A stretch of DNA of 64,000 bases from Cerina litoralis (GCA_022008415.1 JAIRBC010000010.1:62001-126000); one strand, 5' to 3'. Positions 53,897 to 63,345 are shown, counted from the stretch's first letter. Numbers and translations are program-made. The notes: generated by a model from the sequence alone, not told the origin.

Positions 53897-53904
53897 CAAA
53901 TTTG
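53897..53904. promoter_or_regulatory. Palindrome CAAATTTG in the holA/HsdR-N divergent spacer
   Basis: The spacer is 26 bp and contains CAAATTTG, a palindrome placing TTTG on both strands, one mismatch from the TAnnTTTG -7 box in each direction. It could serve as a shared bidirectional -7 element. On the plus strand it ends 4 bases from the ATG, giving an almost leaderless mRNA. Confidence 0.3.
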
Positions 53905-53908
53905 CGCC

Positions 53909-54355
53909 ATGCGGCAATTGAACTTTCCCACTTATAGCTTTCGTCTCAAAAATAGCGAAAATAAAATCCACATTTTTGATGTGATCCGTAAAAAATTTGT
54001 TGTGCTCCAACCGGAGGAATGGGTGCGGCAACATATCGTCCATCATTTGATCTATGACAAAAATTACCCTCGAAGCCTCGTCAATGTTGAAAAGCAACTA
54101 AAACTAAACGACCTAAAAAAAAGATATGATATAGTGGTCTTCAATCCGGATGCGAGTATTGAAGTATTGGTGGAGTGCAAATCGCCCGAAACCAAGATCA
54201 ACCAGACGGTTTTTGATCAGATTGCGATATACAACATGAATTTAAGGGCCAATTACCTCATGGTAAGCAACGGATTGGAGCATTTTTATTGCAAAATGGA
54301 CTTTGAGGAAGAAAAATATACATTTTTAAGGCAACTTCCTGATTTTAGCCGTTAA
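53909..54355 (+). CDS. Stand-alone HsdR N-terminal (PD-(D/E)XK nuclease-like) protein
   Basis: A 148-residue protein equivalent to the N-terminal domain of type I restriction subunit R but without helicase, specificity or methylase partners. The nuclease core RYDIVVFNPDASIEVLVECK has Asp74, Glu89 and Lys91 in the PD-(D/E)XK arrangement, preceded by EKQLKLNDLK with an early conserved-type Glu and followed by NQTVFDQIAIYN. I recall similar proteins next to holA in other flavobacteria. A housekeeping nucleic-acid role is more likely than restriction. Divergent from holA. Confidence 0.87.
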   Translation: MRQLNFPTYSFRLKNSENKIHIFDVIRKKFVVLQPEEWVRQHIVHHLIYDKNYPRSLVNVEKQLKLNDLKKRYDIVVFNPDASIEVLVECKSPETKINQTVFDQIAIYNMNLRANYLMVSNGLEHFYCKMDFEEEKYTFLRQLPDFSR

Positions 54356-54461
54356 TTTGTGGGCTTCAAAACAAATGGGAACTTATAGCCTGTCTTAACG
54401 CTGGCAGTAACATAATTTATATAAAATCGATTCTGGCCGAAATGAAACCGGCCTTGTTTCA

Positions 54462-55466
54462 ATGCCAAAAATAGCGATCGTCATACTCAATTGGAACGGG
54501 GAAGCCCTGTTAAGGGAATACCTGCCATCTGTCCTAGAAAATTCCGGCGATGCCGACATCTATGTTGCGGACAACGCCTCGTCCGATGATTCCGTGGCGT
54601 TTGTAAGAACCACCTATCCATCCATAAAAATTATCCAGAACCCGATCAACGGTGGATTTTCAAAAGGATATAACGATGCCCTAAAATCGGTGGAAGCAGA
54701 TATCTTTTGCCTGTTAAACTCCGATGTAGAAGTCACCAAAGATTGGTTGGGGCCTATCATAAAAGCTTTTTCCAATTTTCCGCAAACCGCCATTATCCAG
54801 CCCAAAATCCTTGACCTGAAACGCAGGGATTATTTTGAGTACGCCGGTGCAGCCGGAGGATTTATCGATCAACTGGGCTACCCCTTCTGTCGAGGGCGTA
54901 TTTTTCAAGCCTTGGAAAAGGACCATGGCCAGTACGACGATATCACTGAAATCTTTTGGGCCACGGGGGCCTGTATGTTTATCAAAAGTGATGTTTTTAG
55001 GATCCTGGGTGGCTTTGACGAAGATTATTTTGCCCATCAGGAAGAGGTAGACCTTTGTTGGAGGGCACAAAACCATGGGTATAAGGTTCATTATGTAGGG
55101 ACTTCCCATGTGTTTCACCTCGGCGGTTCCACGTTGAGCAACATGAACCCAAAAAAAACGTATCTCAATTTTAGGAATTCGCTATATTCCATCACCAAAA
55201 ACCTACCTCGAAAAAAGGCCTTTCCCATAATATTTATGCGATTGGTGCTGGATGCCATCGCCGGACTGCGATTTATTTTTCAGCTAAAGGGGAACCATTG
55301 CTTTGCAATTGTAAGAGCGCATGCCAGTTTCTATAGAAATTTTAGTAAAATGTACCACAAGCGCGAAAAAGCTAATTTTATGCTAAAGTACTACGCTACA
55401 AAATCCATCGTTTGGTCCCATTTCGTAAATCATATCAAGAAATTTAACATTTTAGTAAAAGATTAA
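54462..55466 (+). CDS. Family 2 glycosyltransferase (rhamnosyltransferase-like)
   Basis: A 334-residue GT-A enzyme. The start MPKIAIVILNWNGEALLREY, ADIYVADNASSDDSVAFV, and the DXD-type segment FCLLNSDVEVTKDW define the donor site. ATGACMFIKSDVFRILGGFD followed by EDYFAHQEEVDLCWRAQNHG is typical of the rhamnosyltransferase-like subgroup. The C-terminal part from about residue 235 is amphipathic and basic, consistent with membrane association. It probably acts in surface polysaccharide assembly, although no other polysaccharide genes are adjacent. Confidence 0.93.
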   Translation: MPKIAIVILNWNGEALLREYLPSVLENSGDADIYVADNASSDDSVAFVRTTYPSIKIIQNPINGGFSKGYNDALKSVEADIFCLLNSDVEVTKDWLGPIIKAFSNFPQTAIIQPKILDLKRRDYFEYAGAAGGFIDQLGYPFCRGRIFQALEKDHGQYDDITEIFWATGACMFIKSDVFRILGGFDEDYFAHQEEVDLCWRAQNHGYKVHYVGTSHVFHLGGSTLSNMNPKKTYLNFRNSLYSITKNLPRKKAFPIIFMRLVLDAIAGLRFIFQLKGNHCFAIVRAHASFYRNFSKMYHKREKANFMLKYYATKSIVWSHFVNHIKKFNILVKD

Positions 55467-55552
55467 CTAATTTACGCTCTAAGAGCATTACATTTTGGCT
55501 AATTTTGCCTGCGAATAACGAACAGTTTATAATAAATTATTTAAATACGATT

Positions 55553-56413
55553 ATGAAGAAAATTATTTTAGGATGTTTGGGGGCTGCCCTGTTGTTGTCC
55601 TCATGCGTATCGCAAAAAAAATATGCAGATTTAGAGTCTAAACAAAAACAGACTCAGGATTTGTTGAATTCAGCAACGGTAAAATTAAACGATTGTTTAG
55701 CGGAGAAAGCGATGAACGATTCCAGACTAAAAGCACTGGAGGATCAGAACAATTTCCTGAAGGCCAACAATCAGGAGCTTATCAATAATATGGGCAACCT
55801 AACCACCCTTACTTCCAAAGGTGCGGAGAACTTGGAGAAATCTTTGGAAAGCCTTCAAGAAAAAGACCTCACCATAAGAAAGTTACAGAATGCCATAACC
55901 AGAAGGGATTCCGTAAACCTATCCTTGGTACAAAGTTTAAAGGGAGTTCTTGGAAATTTGGACGACACCGATATCGAAATCAGTGTTGAGAAGGGTGTAG
56001 TATTTGTTTCCATTTCCGATAAGTTATTGTTTAGCAGCGGTAGCTATAACGTAACAAGCCGTGCCAAAGAAGTTTTGGGCAAGGTAGCCAAGGTGGTTAA
56101 CAACAAGCCCGATTTTGAATTTATGGTGGAAGGCCATACCGATAATGTTCCCTATAGAAAAGGGGTCTTGTTGGACAACTGGGACTTGAGCGTAAAACGC
56201 GCTACCTCTATCGTAAGGATACTCCAAAACGATTACGGCGTAGATCCCAAGCGCATGACCGCCGCGGGTAGAAGCGAGTATATTCCATTGGCTCCCAATG
56301 ACAACGCCGCCGACCGGGCGAAAAACAGAAGAACGCGTATCGTGGTACTTCCAAAGATCGATCAGTTCTACAGTATGATCGAAGAGGGTATGAAAGATCC
56401 TAAAATAAACTAA
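55553..56413 (+). CDS. OmpA-family lipoprotein
   Basis: A 286-residue outer-membrane lipoprotein; the signal ends at Cys18 (LLLSSC). A coiled-coil region (about 22-125) is followed by an OmpA-like peptidoglycan-binding domain (about 165-275). That domain includes FEFMVEGHTDNVPYRKGVLL, WDLSVKRATSIVRIL and ADRAKNRRTRIVVLP, with the usual Asp and Arg residues that bind diaminopimelate. It tethers the outer membrane to the cell wall. The ATG at 55553 is chosen over a TTG 16 codons upstream, which would precede the signal peptide. Ends before a strong terminator. Confidence 0.95.
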   Translation: MKKIILGCLGAALLLSSCVSQKKYADLESKQKQTQDLLNSATVKLNDCLAEKAMNDSRLKALEDQNNFLKANNQELINNMGNLTTLTSKGAENLEKSLESLQEKDLTIRKLQNAITRRDSVNLSLVQSLKGVLGNLDDTDIEISVEKGVVFVSISDKLLFSSGSYNVTSRAKEVLGKVAKVVNNKPDFEFMVEGHTDNVPYRKGVLLDNWDLSVKRATSIVRILQNDYGVDPKRMTAAGRSEYIPLAPNDNAADRAKNRRTRIVVLPKIDQFYSMIEEGMKDPKIN

Positions 56414-56431
56414 TACGACGACCGAGATAAG

Positions 56432-56463
56432 AAAAGCCCCGACAGTAATTGTCGGGGCTTTTT
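56432..56463 (+). terminator. Rho-independent terminator after the OmpA gene
   Basis: AAAAGCCCCGAC and GTCGGGGCTTTT are perfectly paired around a 7-base loop, followed by further T residues to 56465. It lies between the OmpA gene and the convergent tsaC gene. Its A-rich left flank allows use in both directions. Confidence 0.92.
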
Positions 56464-56483
56464 TTGTACCGGATATTCACTGC

Positions 56484-57104
56484 CTATAAAATATCGAGGC
56501 TTCCCTTGCCCTCCCTAATGACAATGGGCTCTAGTCCCGAAAGGTCTATTACGGTAGATGCTACGTTATCACCATACCCTCCATCGATTACCAAATCTAC
56601 CAATTTTTCCCATTTTTCGAAAATAAGTTCCGGGTCGGTGGTGTATTCCAATAGCTCGTCCTCATCGTGGATGGATGTCGAAACGATCGGATTTCCCAGT
56701 TCGGCCACCAAAGTACGCGCTACCGCATTGTCCGGGACTCTGATCCCGACGGTCTTTTTCTTCTTAAATTCCTTTGGCAGGCTATTGTTCCCTGGCAGGA
56801 TAAAAGTATAGGGGCCCGGCAGTGCCCGCTTTAATATTTTAAAGGTACGGGTATCTATTTGCCGTACGTAGTCGGATAGGTTGCTGAGGTCCGCGCAAAT
56901 AAAGGACCAATTGGCCTTGGCGAGCTTAATTCCCTTAATCCTTGCGATCCGCTCCAAAGCTTTGGTTTTGGTGATATCACAGCCCAAACCGTAGACCGTA
57001 TCCGTGGGATAAATGACCAAACCTCCGCTTCGAAGAATATCTACGGCCTTTTTAATCTCTTTGGGATTGGGGTTTTCCGGATATATTTTAATAAACTCCG
57101 CCAT
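56484..57104 (-). CDS. tsaC: L-threonylcarbamoyladenylate synthase (YrdC/Sua5 family)
   Basis: Makes threonylcarbamoyl-AMP for the t6A modification of tRNA. The 206-residue protein has the family pattern: VDILRSGGLVIYPTDTVYGL, KRALPGPYTFILPGN and VGIRVPDNAVARTLVAELGN followed by PIVSTSIHDEDEL. It lacks the Sua5 C-terminal extension, which makes it the short form. Convergent with the OmpA gene and sharing its terminator. Confidence 0.95.
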   Translation of the reverse strand: MAEFIKIYPENPNPKEIKKAVDILRSGGLVIYPTDTVYGLGCDITKTKALERIARIKGIKLAKANWSFICADLSNLSDYVRQIDTRTFKILKRALPGPYTFILPGNNSLPKEFKKKKTVGIRVPDNAVARTLVAELGNPIVSTSIHDEDELLEYTTDPELIFEKWEKLVDLVIDGGYGDNVASTVIDLSGLEPIVIREGKGSLDIL

Positions 57105-57145
57105 ACCTTAAGTATTACTTTTGTGCTTTTGCTTAAATAAACTAG

Positions 57146-57280
57146 CCACCCGCCATTCTTTATTATGGGGCACAAGATCCACTGATCCACGTTTCCCAAG
57201 GGTCTATCCTTAACGCCGAGCTGCAAGAACTGGATGTTCCTCACGAATACACCTTTTATAGCAACGGAGGAAACGGCTGA
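57146..57280 (+). pseudogene. Relic of an alpha/beta-hydrolase (esterase) C-terminus
   Basis: In one frame 44 codons read PPAILYYGAQDPLIHVSQGS, then ILNAELQELDVPHEYTFYSN, then GGNG before TGA. This is the C-terminal part of an esterase: the catalytic Asp segment (GAQDPLIHVSQ) and the final G-G-H-G region, in which the catalytic His has become Asn. A stop codon stands immediately upstream and nothing recognisable precedes it, so this is a decayed fragment. It lies between tsaC and the large heme-binding lipoprotein gene. Confidence 0.6.
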
Positions 57281-57349
57281 ATCGGTCTGGATCTCTTGGA
57301 TAACTCGATTAAATCATAGACGTTTATCGATACGTATTATTAACAGCCT

Positions 57350-60300
57350 TTACTTCATATTCGCCAAGAACTCTACCATATCCCGAATCTCCCGTTTGGA
57401 CATAACGTCGCCCACCGGAGGCATACTGGACGGGATATTGGTGCGTTTTACTATTCTGGCCATTGGAACCTCCAATGGCTCGGCCTGCGACGTTTGAAGG
57501 ATCAATTCGTCCTTGTGCTCTTCCAGCAGGATACCGGTCACTTTTTGTCCGTCCTTGAGCTCCAAGGAAACGGATCCATAACCCGGGGACAATCGGGCAC
57601 TGGGCTCTATCAATGCCTGTAATATTTGTTCCCGGCTCAATATAGAACCAATATGCTGCAACGGAGGCCCTACGGTACCTCCTTGTCCGTTAATGGAATG
57701 GCAGCGCGCACATTGACCCGCACTGTTATTCATAAAGTAGATCCATCCGTTTCGACCGTTTCCACCATAAAGCGTTTCCTTGTATGCATCTACCGTTGTT
57801 CCTTTCTTCTCCAAGGGGGCCAACTTGGCGATCAAAGCCTCCGATTTAGTAGCATTCACCGCCTCCATAAGATCCAAGGTCACGTCCGGCGACAGCTTAC
57901 CTTGGGTCCATTGATCGATAAGTCCTTCCAATACAGACGCGCTTTTTTCAATCGGCAATGTACCCAAAACATGGAGTACTTCTTGCTGCTCCCTAGTGCT
58001 TCCGGTCTTAAAAATCGGGTCGACAACGGCAGGCAGTTTTTCTTTGGGAATGTCCAGATTACTGATAAAGCTCACCGCTGTGGTACGCACTTCTTGATCC
58101 TTGTCTCCCATTCCTTGTCTCACCAAAGTTTCCATATCCTTGTAGTTTAGTTTTCCCAAGGCGGTGAGCATTGCCGATCTTACATCCGGGTTTGTGTCCG
58201 AAGAAAATAGGTGGGCCAAATCGGAATTGTAATCGGAAATGCCGAGGTTGCCCAGCATCTCGGCAATAGCGACCAAGACCTCCGGGTCTTTTTCCCGTAG
58301 AAAATTTTTCATATTTGCCTTTACCTGGGCAACTACCCCACTGGCATCCCGTTTTATTTCTCCTCTATATCTTCCGTCTACCCTATCCAATGGGGAAGGA
58401 TTTGCCCATGTGCCCAAAGTGGCCAACGCTTCTGCCCTTAGCTTCGTAGGGACGTCCTTACGGTTGGCAAAAGCGATAAGTAGGTTCATTTCCTTATCCC
58501 CTCCCACCCTTAGACTGGCATTGATGGCTCTTCTCATCAACGGTTCCGATATAAATTTATCTTGGCCCAATACGGCCGCCAATTGTGGCAGTGCGGGTTC
58601 AATGGACAGATCATCGTTAATGGCCCTGGCGGCCTCGGTTACAATGTATTCATCTTCGTCGTTTAAAAATTTGGCCACATTGGGATTTCCCAGTTTCCTG
58701 AGTACCAAAACCGCTGCCAATCGCAAGGTCTTGTTCGGGTTTTCCGTCAAGGCGATAATGGGGTCTACCTCCCCAATACGCGATAAGGCCAATACCCCTG
58801 CATATCTCAGATAAAGATCCTTGCCATTGTTTTTTTCCAACATGGTCAATAATGGGGTAACCGCTTCCTTAAACTTAATTCGCCCCAAGGCCTGGGCAGC
58901 AAAAAACTGTACACGGGCGTTGTTATTCTCCAATAATGGAATAAGTTGAGTGCCGGCTTGGTCGTATTTTACGTCCCCGATTACTCTTTCCGCTTGTGCT
59001 ATAATCTCGGGGTCTACGTCTTGGAGCAAGGGTATAATATTCTCCGCATAAGCGATGTCACGGGCGGCCAATTGGCCCAAGCCCCAAATACCATGTATGC
59101 GTGCCAGTTGATTTTGTCTTTGTTCGATGGCCTTCTTAAAAGCTTCGCCTCCCTTCTTTCCACGCTTTACCAACTCAAATTGGGCTTTTTGGCGTATGCG
59201 CATATCAACGTAAAAAAGTAGGTTGTACAATGCATCAACGGATTGTTCACCGTAATCTAGTTGCATTAGGCTTTTCGTTTTAGACCGTTCCGCTGCTAAG
59301 TCGTTATCCGCTGCGTCTACGTCCAATTTCCATACCCTACCGTAATTTTTGGTATTCCACCCATTGATCCAATCGGCCACATAAAGTGCCCCATCCGGGC
59401 CAAAACGGATTCCCGTAGGCAGAATACCACTTAAAACATCTTTTTCCTTGTCTAGCGCAAATGATGCCCCATCTGGTTTTAACGTGAAGTTCCAAATATG
59501 GGAACGGGTGGGGTTGCCGACAAACTCAACGAGGAAAAAGCTATTTTTCCATTTAGAACCCAAAGCGGTACCCGGGTTATAGACCATACCGGTTGGCCCG
59601 TTATGGTAGTTCCTGATGGGAGGAATAAAATAGGCGGCTTGCCCGTCCCAACGGGGACTGTACATGTTTTCGTCCATCCATACATTGTACCCGTTGTTCT
59701 TTGGGTCTGTATATTTTCCATATTGCCAATTGGCCCTCCATCCCGCATCCGAACCCTCTACGATATAGACCAACCGCTCACTCTCCCCCGGATGATCGCC
59801 ATCATTGTCCGAACTTATTATATTGCCATATTCGTCAAAAACAAATTCATGGGTGTTCCTAAGCCCGTGTGCGAAAACTTCAAAATTGCTGCCATCGGGA
59901 TTAGATCTCACGATTACCCCTTCATTGGGGTATTCATAGGTACTTCCGTCCAAGGCGGTGAGATTTGCGCCGATATCCCCAATCCCCCAATAGATTTTGC
60001 CATCCGGGCCCTCTATGGCACCGGACATGCCGTGGCCGCCGAAACCAATATGGACGGCAAATCCATGGGCAATCGAAGTTTTGTCTTCCAATACCCCGTC
60101 CCCGTTCTTATCTTTTAAACGCCACATATCTGGACCCGCCCCCAAGAAAACATCATTTTTCCTTACCAGTAAGGCCCCTGCGACATCGGTTACTTCGTCG
60201 TGCAGGTCGTTAAAAATCCGGGAAGCCTTATCCGCATGACCATCAGCGTCGGTATCTTCGAGCTTCCAGATCTCTTCCCGCTCTACGGTAAGGTCTTTCC

Positions 60301-60730
60301 AGTCGTGTATCCCGTCCCCGTTTAGGTCTTTTAACCATTGGTTCTCCTCGCTTCTTTCTGGGGCGAAGGTTTTATGCAGGAAAGCCCTTCGTTCCTCAAC
60401 GGATTTTAAACCGATAGATTCGGTCATCCAATCCTGATGTCCACGAATATCGAACTCCGAATTCTTTTGCCGATTGGTCCTGGTAAGAAAGACATCTCCC
60501 TGATCGTCGATAGACAAGGCAATCGGATCTGGTGCCAAGGAATCCGATGCCCAGAGAGACAATGTTAATCCATCCGCAACCTTGGCGGCCGTATTTTGAC
60601 GAATTTCGTTTGACCTTTGGACCACGTTTACGGTGTCCCTTTTTACCAATGGGGTTTCGGTCGGTATTTTCGGCTCGGTGGAACACGCTACTGTAAGAAG
60701 CGCAATGCCCAATAAATGTATTTTTTGCAT
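57350..60730 (-). CDS. Large lipoprotein with beta-propeller-like, HEAT-repeat and cytochrome c domains (PVC-type heme-binding protein)
   Basis: A 1126-residue protein with a lipoprotein signal (LGIALLTVAC). The N-terminal 450 or so residues resemble a membrane-bound dehydrogenase beta-propeller (MWRLKDKNGDGVLEDKTSIA, FEVFAHGLRNTHEFVFDEYG, TGIRFGPDGALYVADWINGW). Residues of about 530-960 are HEAT-like helical repeats. The C-terminus holds a heme c site, CARCH at 1007-1011, with a likely distal Met in SSMPPVG. It may oxidise sugars or related compounds at the outer envelope, passing electrons to the heme. ATG at 60730; no neighbour suggests the substrate. Confidence 0.9.
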   Translation of the reverse strand: MQKIHLLGIALLTVACSTEPKIPTETPLVKRDTVNVVQRSNEIRQNTAAKVADGLTLSLWASDSLAPDPIALSIDDQGDVFLTRTNRQKNSEFDIRGHQDWMTESIGLKSVEERRAFLHKTFAPERSEENQWLKDLNGDGIHDWKDLTVEREEIWKLEDTDADGHADKASRIFNDLHDEVTDVAGALLVRKNDVFLGAGPDMWRLKDKNGDGVLEDKTSIAHGFAVHIGFGGHGMSGAIEGPDGKIYWGIGDIGANLTALDGSTYEYPNEGVIVRSNPDGSNFEVFAHGLRNTHEFVFDEYGNIISSDNDGDHPGESERLVYIVEGSDAGWRANWQYGKYTDPKNNGYNVWMDENMYSPRWDGQAAYFIPPIRNYHNGPTGMVYNPGTALGSKWKNSFFLVEFVGNPTRSHIWNFTLKPDGASFALDKEKDVLSGILPTGIRFGPDGALYVADWINGWNTKNYGRVWKLDVDAADNDLAAERSKTKSLMQLDYGEQSVDALYNLLFYVDMRIRQKAQFELVKRGKKGGEAFKKAIEQRQNQLARIHGIWGLGQLAARDIAYAENIIPLLQDVDPEIIAQAERVIGDVKYDQAGTQLIPLLENNNARVQFFAAQALGRIKFKEAVTPLLTMLEKNNGKDLYLRYAGVLALSRIGEVDPIIALTENPNKTLRLAAVLVLRKLGNPNVAKFLNDEDEYIVTEAARAINDDLSIEPALPQLAAVLGQDKFISEPLMRRAINASLRVGGDKEMNLLIAFANRKDVPTKLRAEALATLGTWANPSPLDRVDGRYRGEIKRDASGVVAQVKANMKNFLREKDPEVLVAIAEMLGNLGISDYNSDLAHLFSSDTNPDVRSAMLTALGKLNYKDMETLVRQGMGDKDQEVRTTAVSFISNLDIPKEKLPAVVDPIFKTGSTREQQEVLHVLGTLPIEKSASVLEGLIDQWTQGKLSPDVTLDLMEAVNATKSEALIAKLAPLEKKGTTVDAYKETLYGGNGRNGWIYFMNNSAGQCARCHSINGQGGTVGPPLQHIGSILSREQILQALIEPSARLSPGYGSVSLELKDGQKVTGILLEEHKDELILQTSQAEPLEVPMARIVKRTNIPSSMPPVGDVMSKREIRDMVEFLANMK

Positions 60731-61005
60731 AGGAATTTTAACTTGGATGGGGTTTGGTCATGAACTTGTCTAAACTTTTCAAATATAATGATTAAATGTA
60801 ATAATTACGGCTAAGGTGTAGACCGGCAAATACCTCCTTGAAAGGGTCATCGCCCTCTCTCCCCGCCCAAAAGGTAAGGGCAGGTCTTCTAGGAGGGATT
60901 TAAACCGTTGCTTTCAATTGGCAATTAGTCCTAAGGTGACATACCGATAAATGCTGATGGAGTTCCGGCAATCCGGCCAAAAACCATATTGTCCAATAAT
61001 CGAAA

Positions 61006-63345
61006 TCAAGAAATCAACTCCAACTTGGCGAACCGCAGCAGTAATTTTTTGACATCTCCTTGATCAAATTGGATCTCGGCCTTTTTATCATTTCCGGCAC
61101 CTTCAATCTTTAATACCTTCCCACGGCCAAATCGGGTATGGTTTACCAGGGACCCTTCCGCAAGGTTTGGATCTACCGCGTTCTTGTTCCCAACGGGGGT
61201 CGCTAGTTGCGGTTTCAATTTGCGAAGTTTGCGCAATTGCTTCTCATTGGGCCTCAAATTACCCCGATGGCTATCGGGGGGCGGAGCTCCATTTCTTGGT
61301 TTTTCCTGTCGGAACCTACTTTTATCGACCTCCCCAAAAATATCGGAATCTATCAAGGGTTTAAAGCGATAATTTTCTACGGGGGTGAGGTTTTCCAGAA
61401 ACTTTTCATCGATTTCCTCGATAAATCGGCTAGGTTCCGCATCTACCAATTTACCCCATCGATATCTGTTCTGAGCATAGGTAAGATAGGCCTGTCTCTC
61501 TGCACGGGTAAGTGCCACATAGAACAAGCGTCGTTCCTCCTCCAGTTCGCTCCGGGTGTTCATACTCATGGCCGAAGGAAAGAGATCCTCTTCCATGCCC
61601 ACGATATATACATAAGGAAATTCCAGACCCTTGGCAAGGTGGATGGTCATCAACGCCACCCGGTCATCGTCTCCCGTATCCTTGTCCAGATCGGTGGCCA
61701 GGGCAACATCCTCCAAAAACTCGGAGATATTTCCCGTAGCGTCCGCGAGTTCCTTTTGCCCTTCCACAAAATCCTTGATTCCGTTTAGAAGTTCTTCGAT
61801 ATTCTCCATCTTGGCAATACCTTCCGGGGTACCATCCTTTTTAAACTCCAACAAAATTCCTGTTTTTTTGGCCACATGTTCGGAAAGCGTGAAGGCATCG
61901 GCCCCTTCGTTCATGATCTGAAAGCTTTTGATCATGGTTACAAAATCCTCCAACTTACGTTTGGTACCCGAATTTATCTTCAAATCGATCTTATCCAAGT
62001 TTTCCATCACTTCAAAAATAGAACGGCCATAGTGGTTGGCGGCAACAACAAGCCTATCCACGGTTGTCTGTCCTATTCCACGGGTGGGAAAATTAATGAC
62101 CCGCTTTAAGGCTTCTTCATCCTTAGGATTGATGACCAGTCGCAGGTACGAAAGTATATCTTTGATCTCTTTGCGCTGGTAAAACGAAAGCCCACCGTAG
62201 ATTCGATAAGGAATATCCCTTTTCCTAAGGGCATCCTCAATGGCCCTAGATTGGGAGTTGGTGCGGTAAAGTACGGCAAAATTACCGTTGGGCAATTGAT
62301 GCTGCATCCGGTTTTCAAAAATGGATCCCGCCACAAATCGGCCTTCCTCGGCATCGGTAATGCTACGGTGCAATTTTATTGCTGGCCCATCCTCATTTGA
62401 GGTCCACACCACCTTTTCTAATTGGTTCTTGTTTTTAGCAATGATAGAATTGGCAGCGTTTACTATATTCTTTGTGGATCTATAATTCTGTTCCAATCGG
62501 TACATACCCACCTGGTCGTAATCTCGCTGAAAATTGAGAATATTGTCGATATTGGCCCCACGGAAAGAATAAATACTCTGGGCATCATCACCCACAACGC
62601 AGATATTTTGGTACCGGTCGGAAAGTGCCTTGACGATCAGGTACTGGGAGTGGTTCGTGTCTTGGTACTCGTCTACCAAAATATACCGAAACCGATCTTG
62701 GTATTTCGCCAATACCTCTGGAAACCGTGTCAGTAATTCATTGGTCCGCAACAACAGGTCATCAAAATCCATGGCCCCGGCCTTAAAACAGCGATCCACG
62801 TAATTTTGGTAGATTTCCCCCATCCTGGGTCTTTTTGCCATGGCATCTGCCTCGACCAATTCGGGGTTGTTCATATAAGCCTTAACGGTGATCAAGCTAT
62901 TTTTATAGGACGAAATACGGTTCTGTACCTGTTTGTATTTATAAATATCCTTGTCTAGCCCCATTTCCTTAATGATGGAGGCGATAAGGCGTTGGGAATC
63001 CTGGGTATCGTAAATCGTGAAATTGCTGGGATAACCCAGCTTGTTGCCATCAAAGCGCAACAGTTTGGCAAAAACGGAGTGAAAGGTTCCCATCCAGAGA
63101 TTTTTGGCCTCGGAACTACCCACGATATCGGCAATACGCTTCTTCATCTCCCGTGCAGCCTTGTTGGTAAAAGTAAGGGCCAGAATATTAAAGGCATCTA
63201 CCCCCTGGTCCATCAGGTAGGCAATACGGTAGGTAAGCACCCGGGTCTTACCCGAACCCGCTCCCGCGATCACCATAAGAGGACCGTCTTTATGCAGTAC
63301 AGGAGCCTTTTGGGCCTCATTGAGTTCTTTTAAGTACTTTTTCAT
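61006..63345 (-). CDS. UvrD/PcrA-type ATP-dependent DNA helicase
   Basis: A superfamily 1A 3'-5' helicase for repair and replication restart. From the ATG at 63345 it has 779 residues. Motif I AGAGSGKTR is at residues 27-35, then LALTFTNKAAREMKKR, motif II LVDEYQDTNHSQY, VGDDAQSIYSFRGA, LEQNYRSTKNIV and VALMTIHLAKGLEFPYVYIV. The C-terminus carries a short conserved KIEGAGNDKKAEIQFDQGDVK domain. The linker before it (about residues 690-720) is encoded by a palindromic repeat-like sequence (see 61262-61279). An ATG 11 codons upstream is possible but adds an unusual extension. Confidence 0.96.
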   Translation of the reverse strand: MKKYLKELNEAQKAPVLHKDGPLMVIAGAGSGKTRVLTYRIAYLMDQGVDAFNILALTFTNKAAREMKKRIADIVGSSEAKNLWMGTFHSVFAKLLRFDGNKLGYPSNFTIYDTQDSQRLIASIIKEMGLDKDIYKYKQVQNRISSYKNSLITVKAYMNNPELVEADAMAKRPRMGEIYQNYVDRCFKAGAMDFDDLLLRTNELLTRFPEVLAKYQDRFRYILVDEYQDTNHSQYLIVKALSDRYQNICVVGDDAQSIYSFRGANIDNILNFQRDYDQVGMYRLEQNYRSTKNIVNAANSIIAKNKNQLEKVVWTSNEDGPAIKLHRSITDAEEGRFVAGSIFENRMQHQLPNGNFAVLYRTNSQSRAIEDALRKRDIPYRIYGGLSFYQRKEIKDILSYLRLVINPKDEEALKRVINFPTRGIGQTTVDRLVVAANHYGRSIFEVMENLDKIDLKINSGTKRKLEDFVTMIKSFQIMNEGADAFTLSEHVAKKTGILLEFKKDGTPEGIAKMENIEELLNGIKDFVEGQKELADATGNISEFLEDVALATDLDKDTGDDDRVALMTIHLAKGLEFPYVYIVGMEEDLFPSAMSMNTRSELEEERRLFYVALTRAERQAYLTYAQNRYRWGKLVDAEPSRFIEEIDEKFLENLTPVENYRFKPLIDSDIFGEVDKSRFRQEKPRNGAPPPDSHRGNLRPNEKQLRKLRKLKPQLATPVGNKNAVDPNLAEGSLVNHTRFGRGKVLKIEGAGNDKKAEIQFDQGDVKKLLLRFAKLELIS
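61262..61279. repeat. Near-palindrome inside the helicase gene
   Basis: CCCCGATGG/CTATCGGGG is one mismatch from a perfect 18-bp palindrome and nearly the same as the intergenic palindrome at 5872-5889. It falls in the helicase's linker codons (PPPDSHRGN) without breaking the frame. Confidence 0.55.

Noticed and set aside
53909..54355. A type I restriction system
   Set aside because: No specificity, methylase or helicase genes accompany the HsdR-N-like domain.
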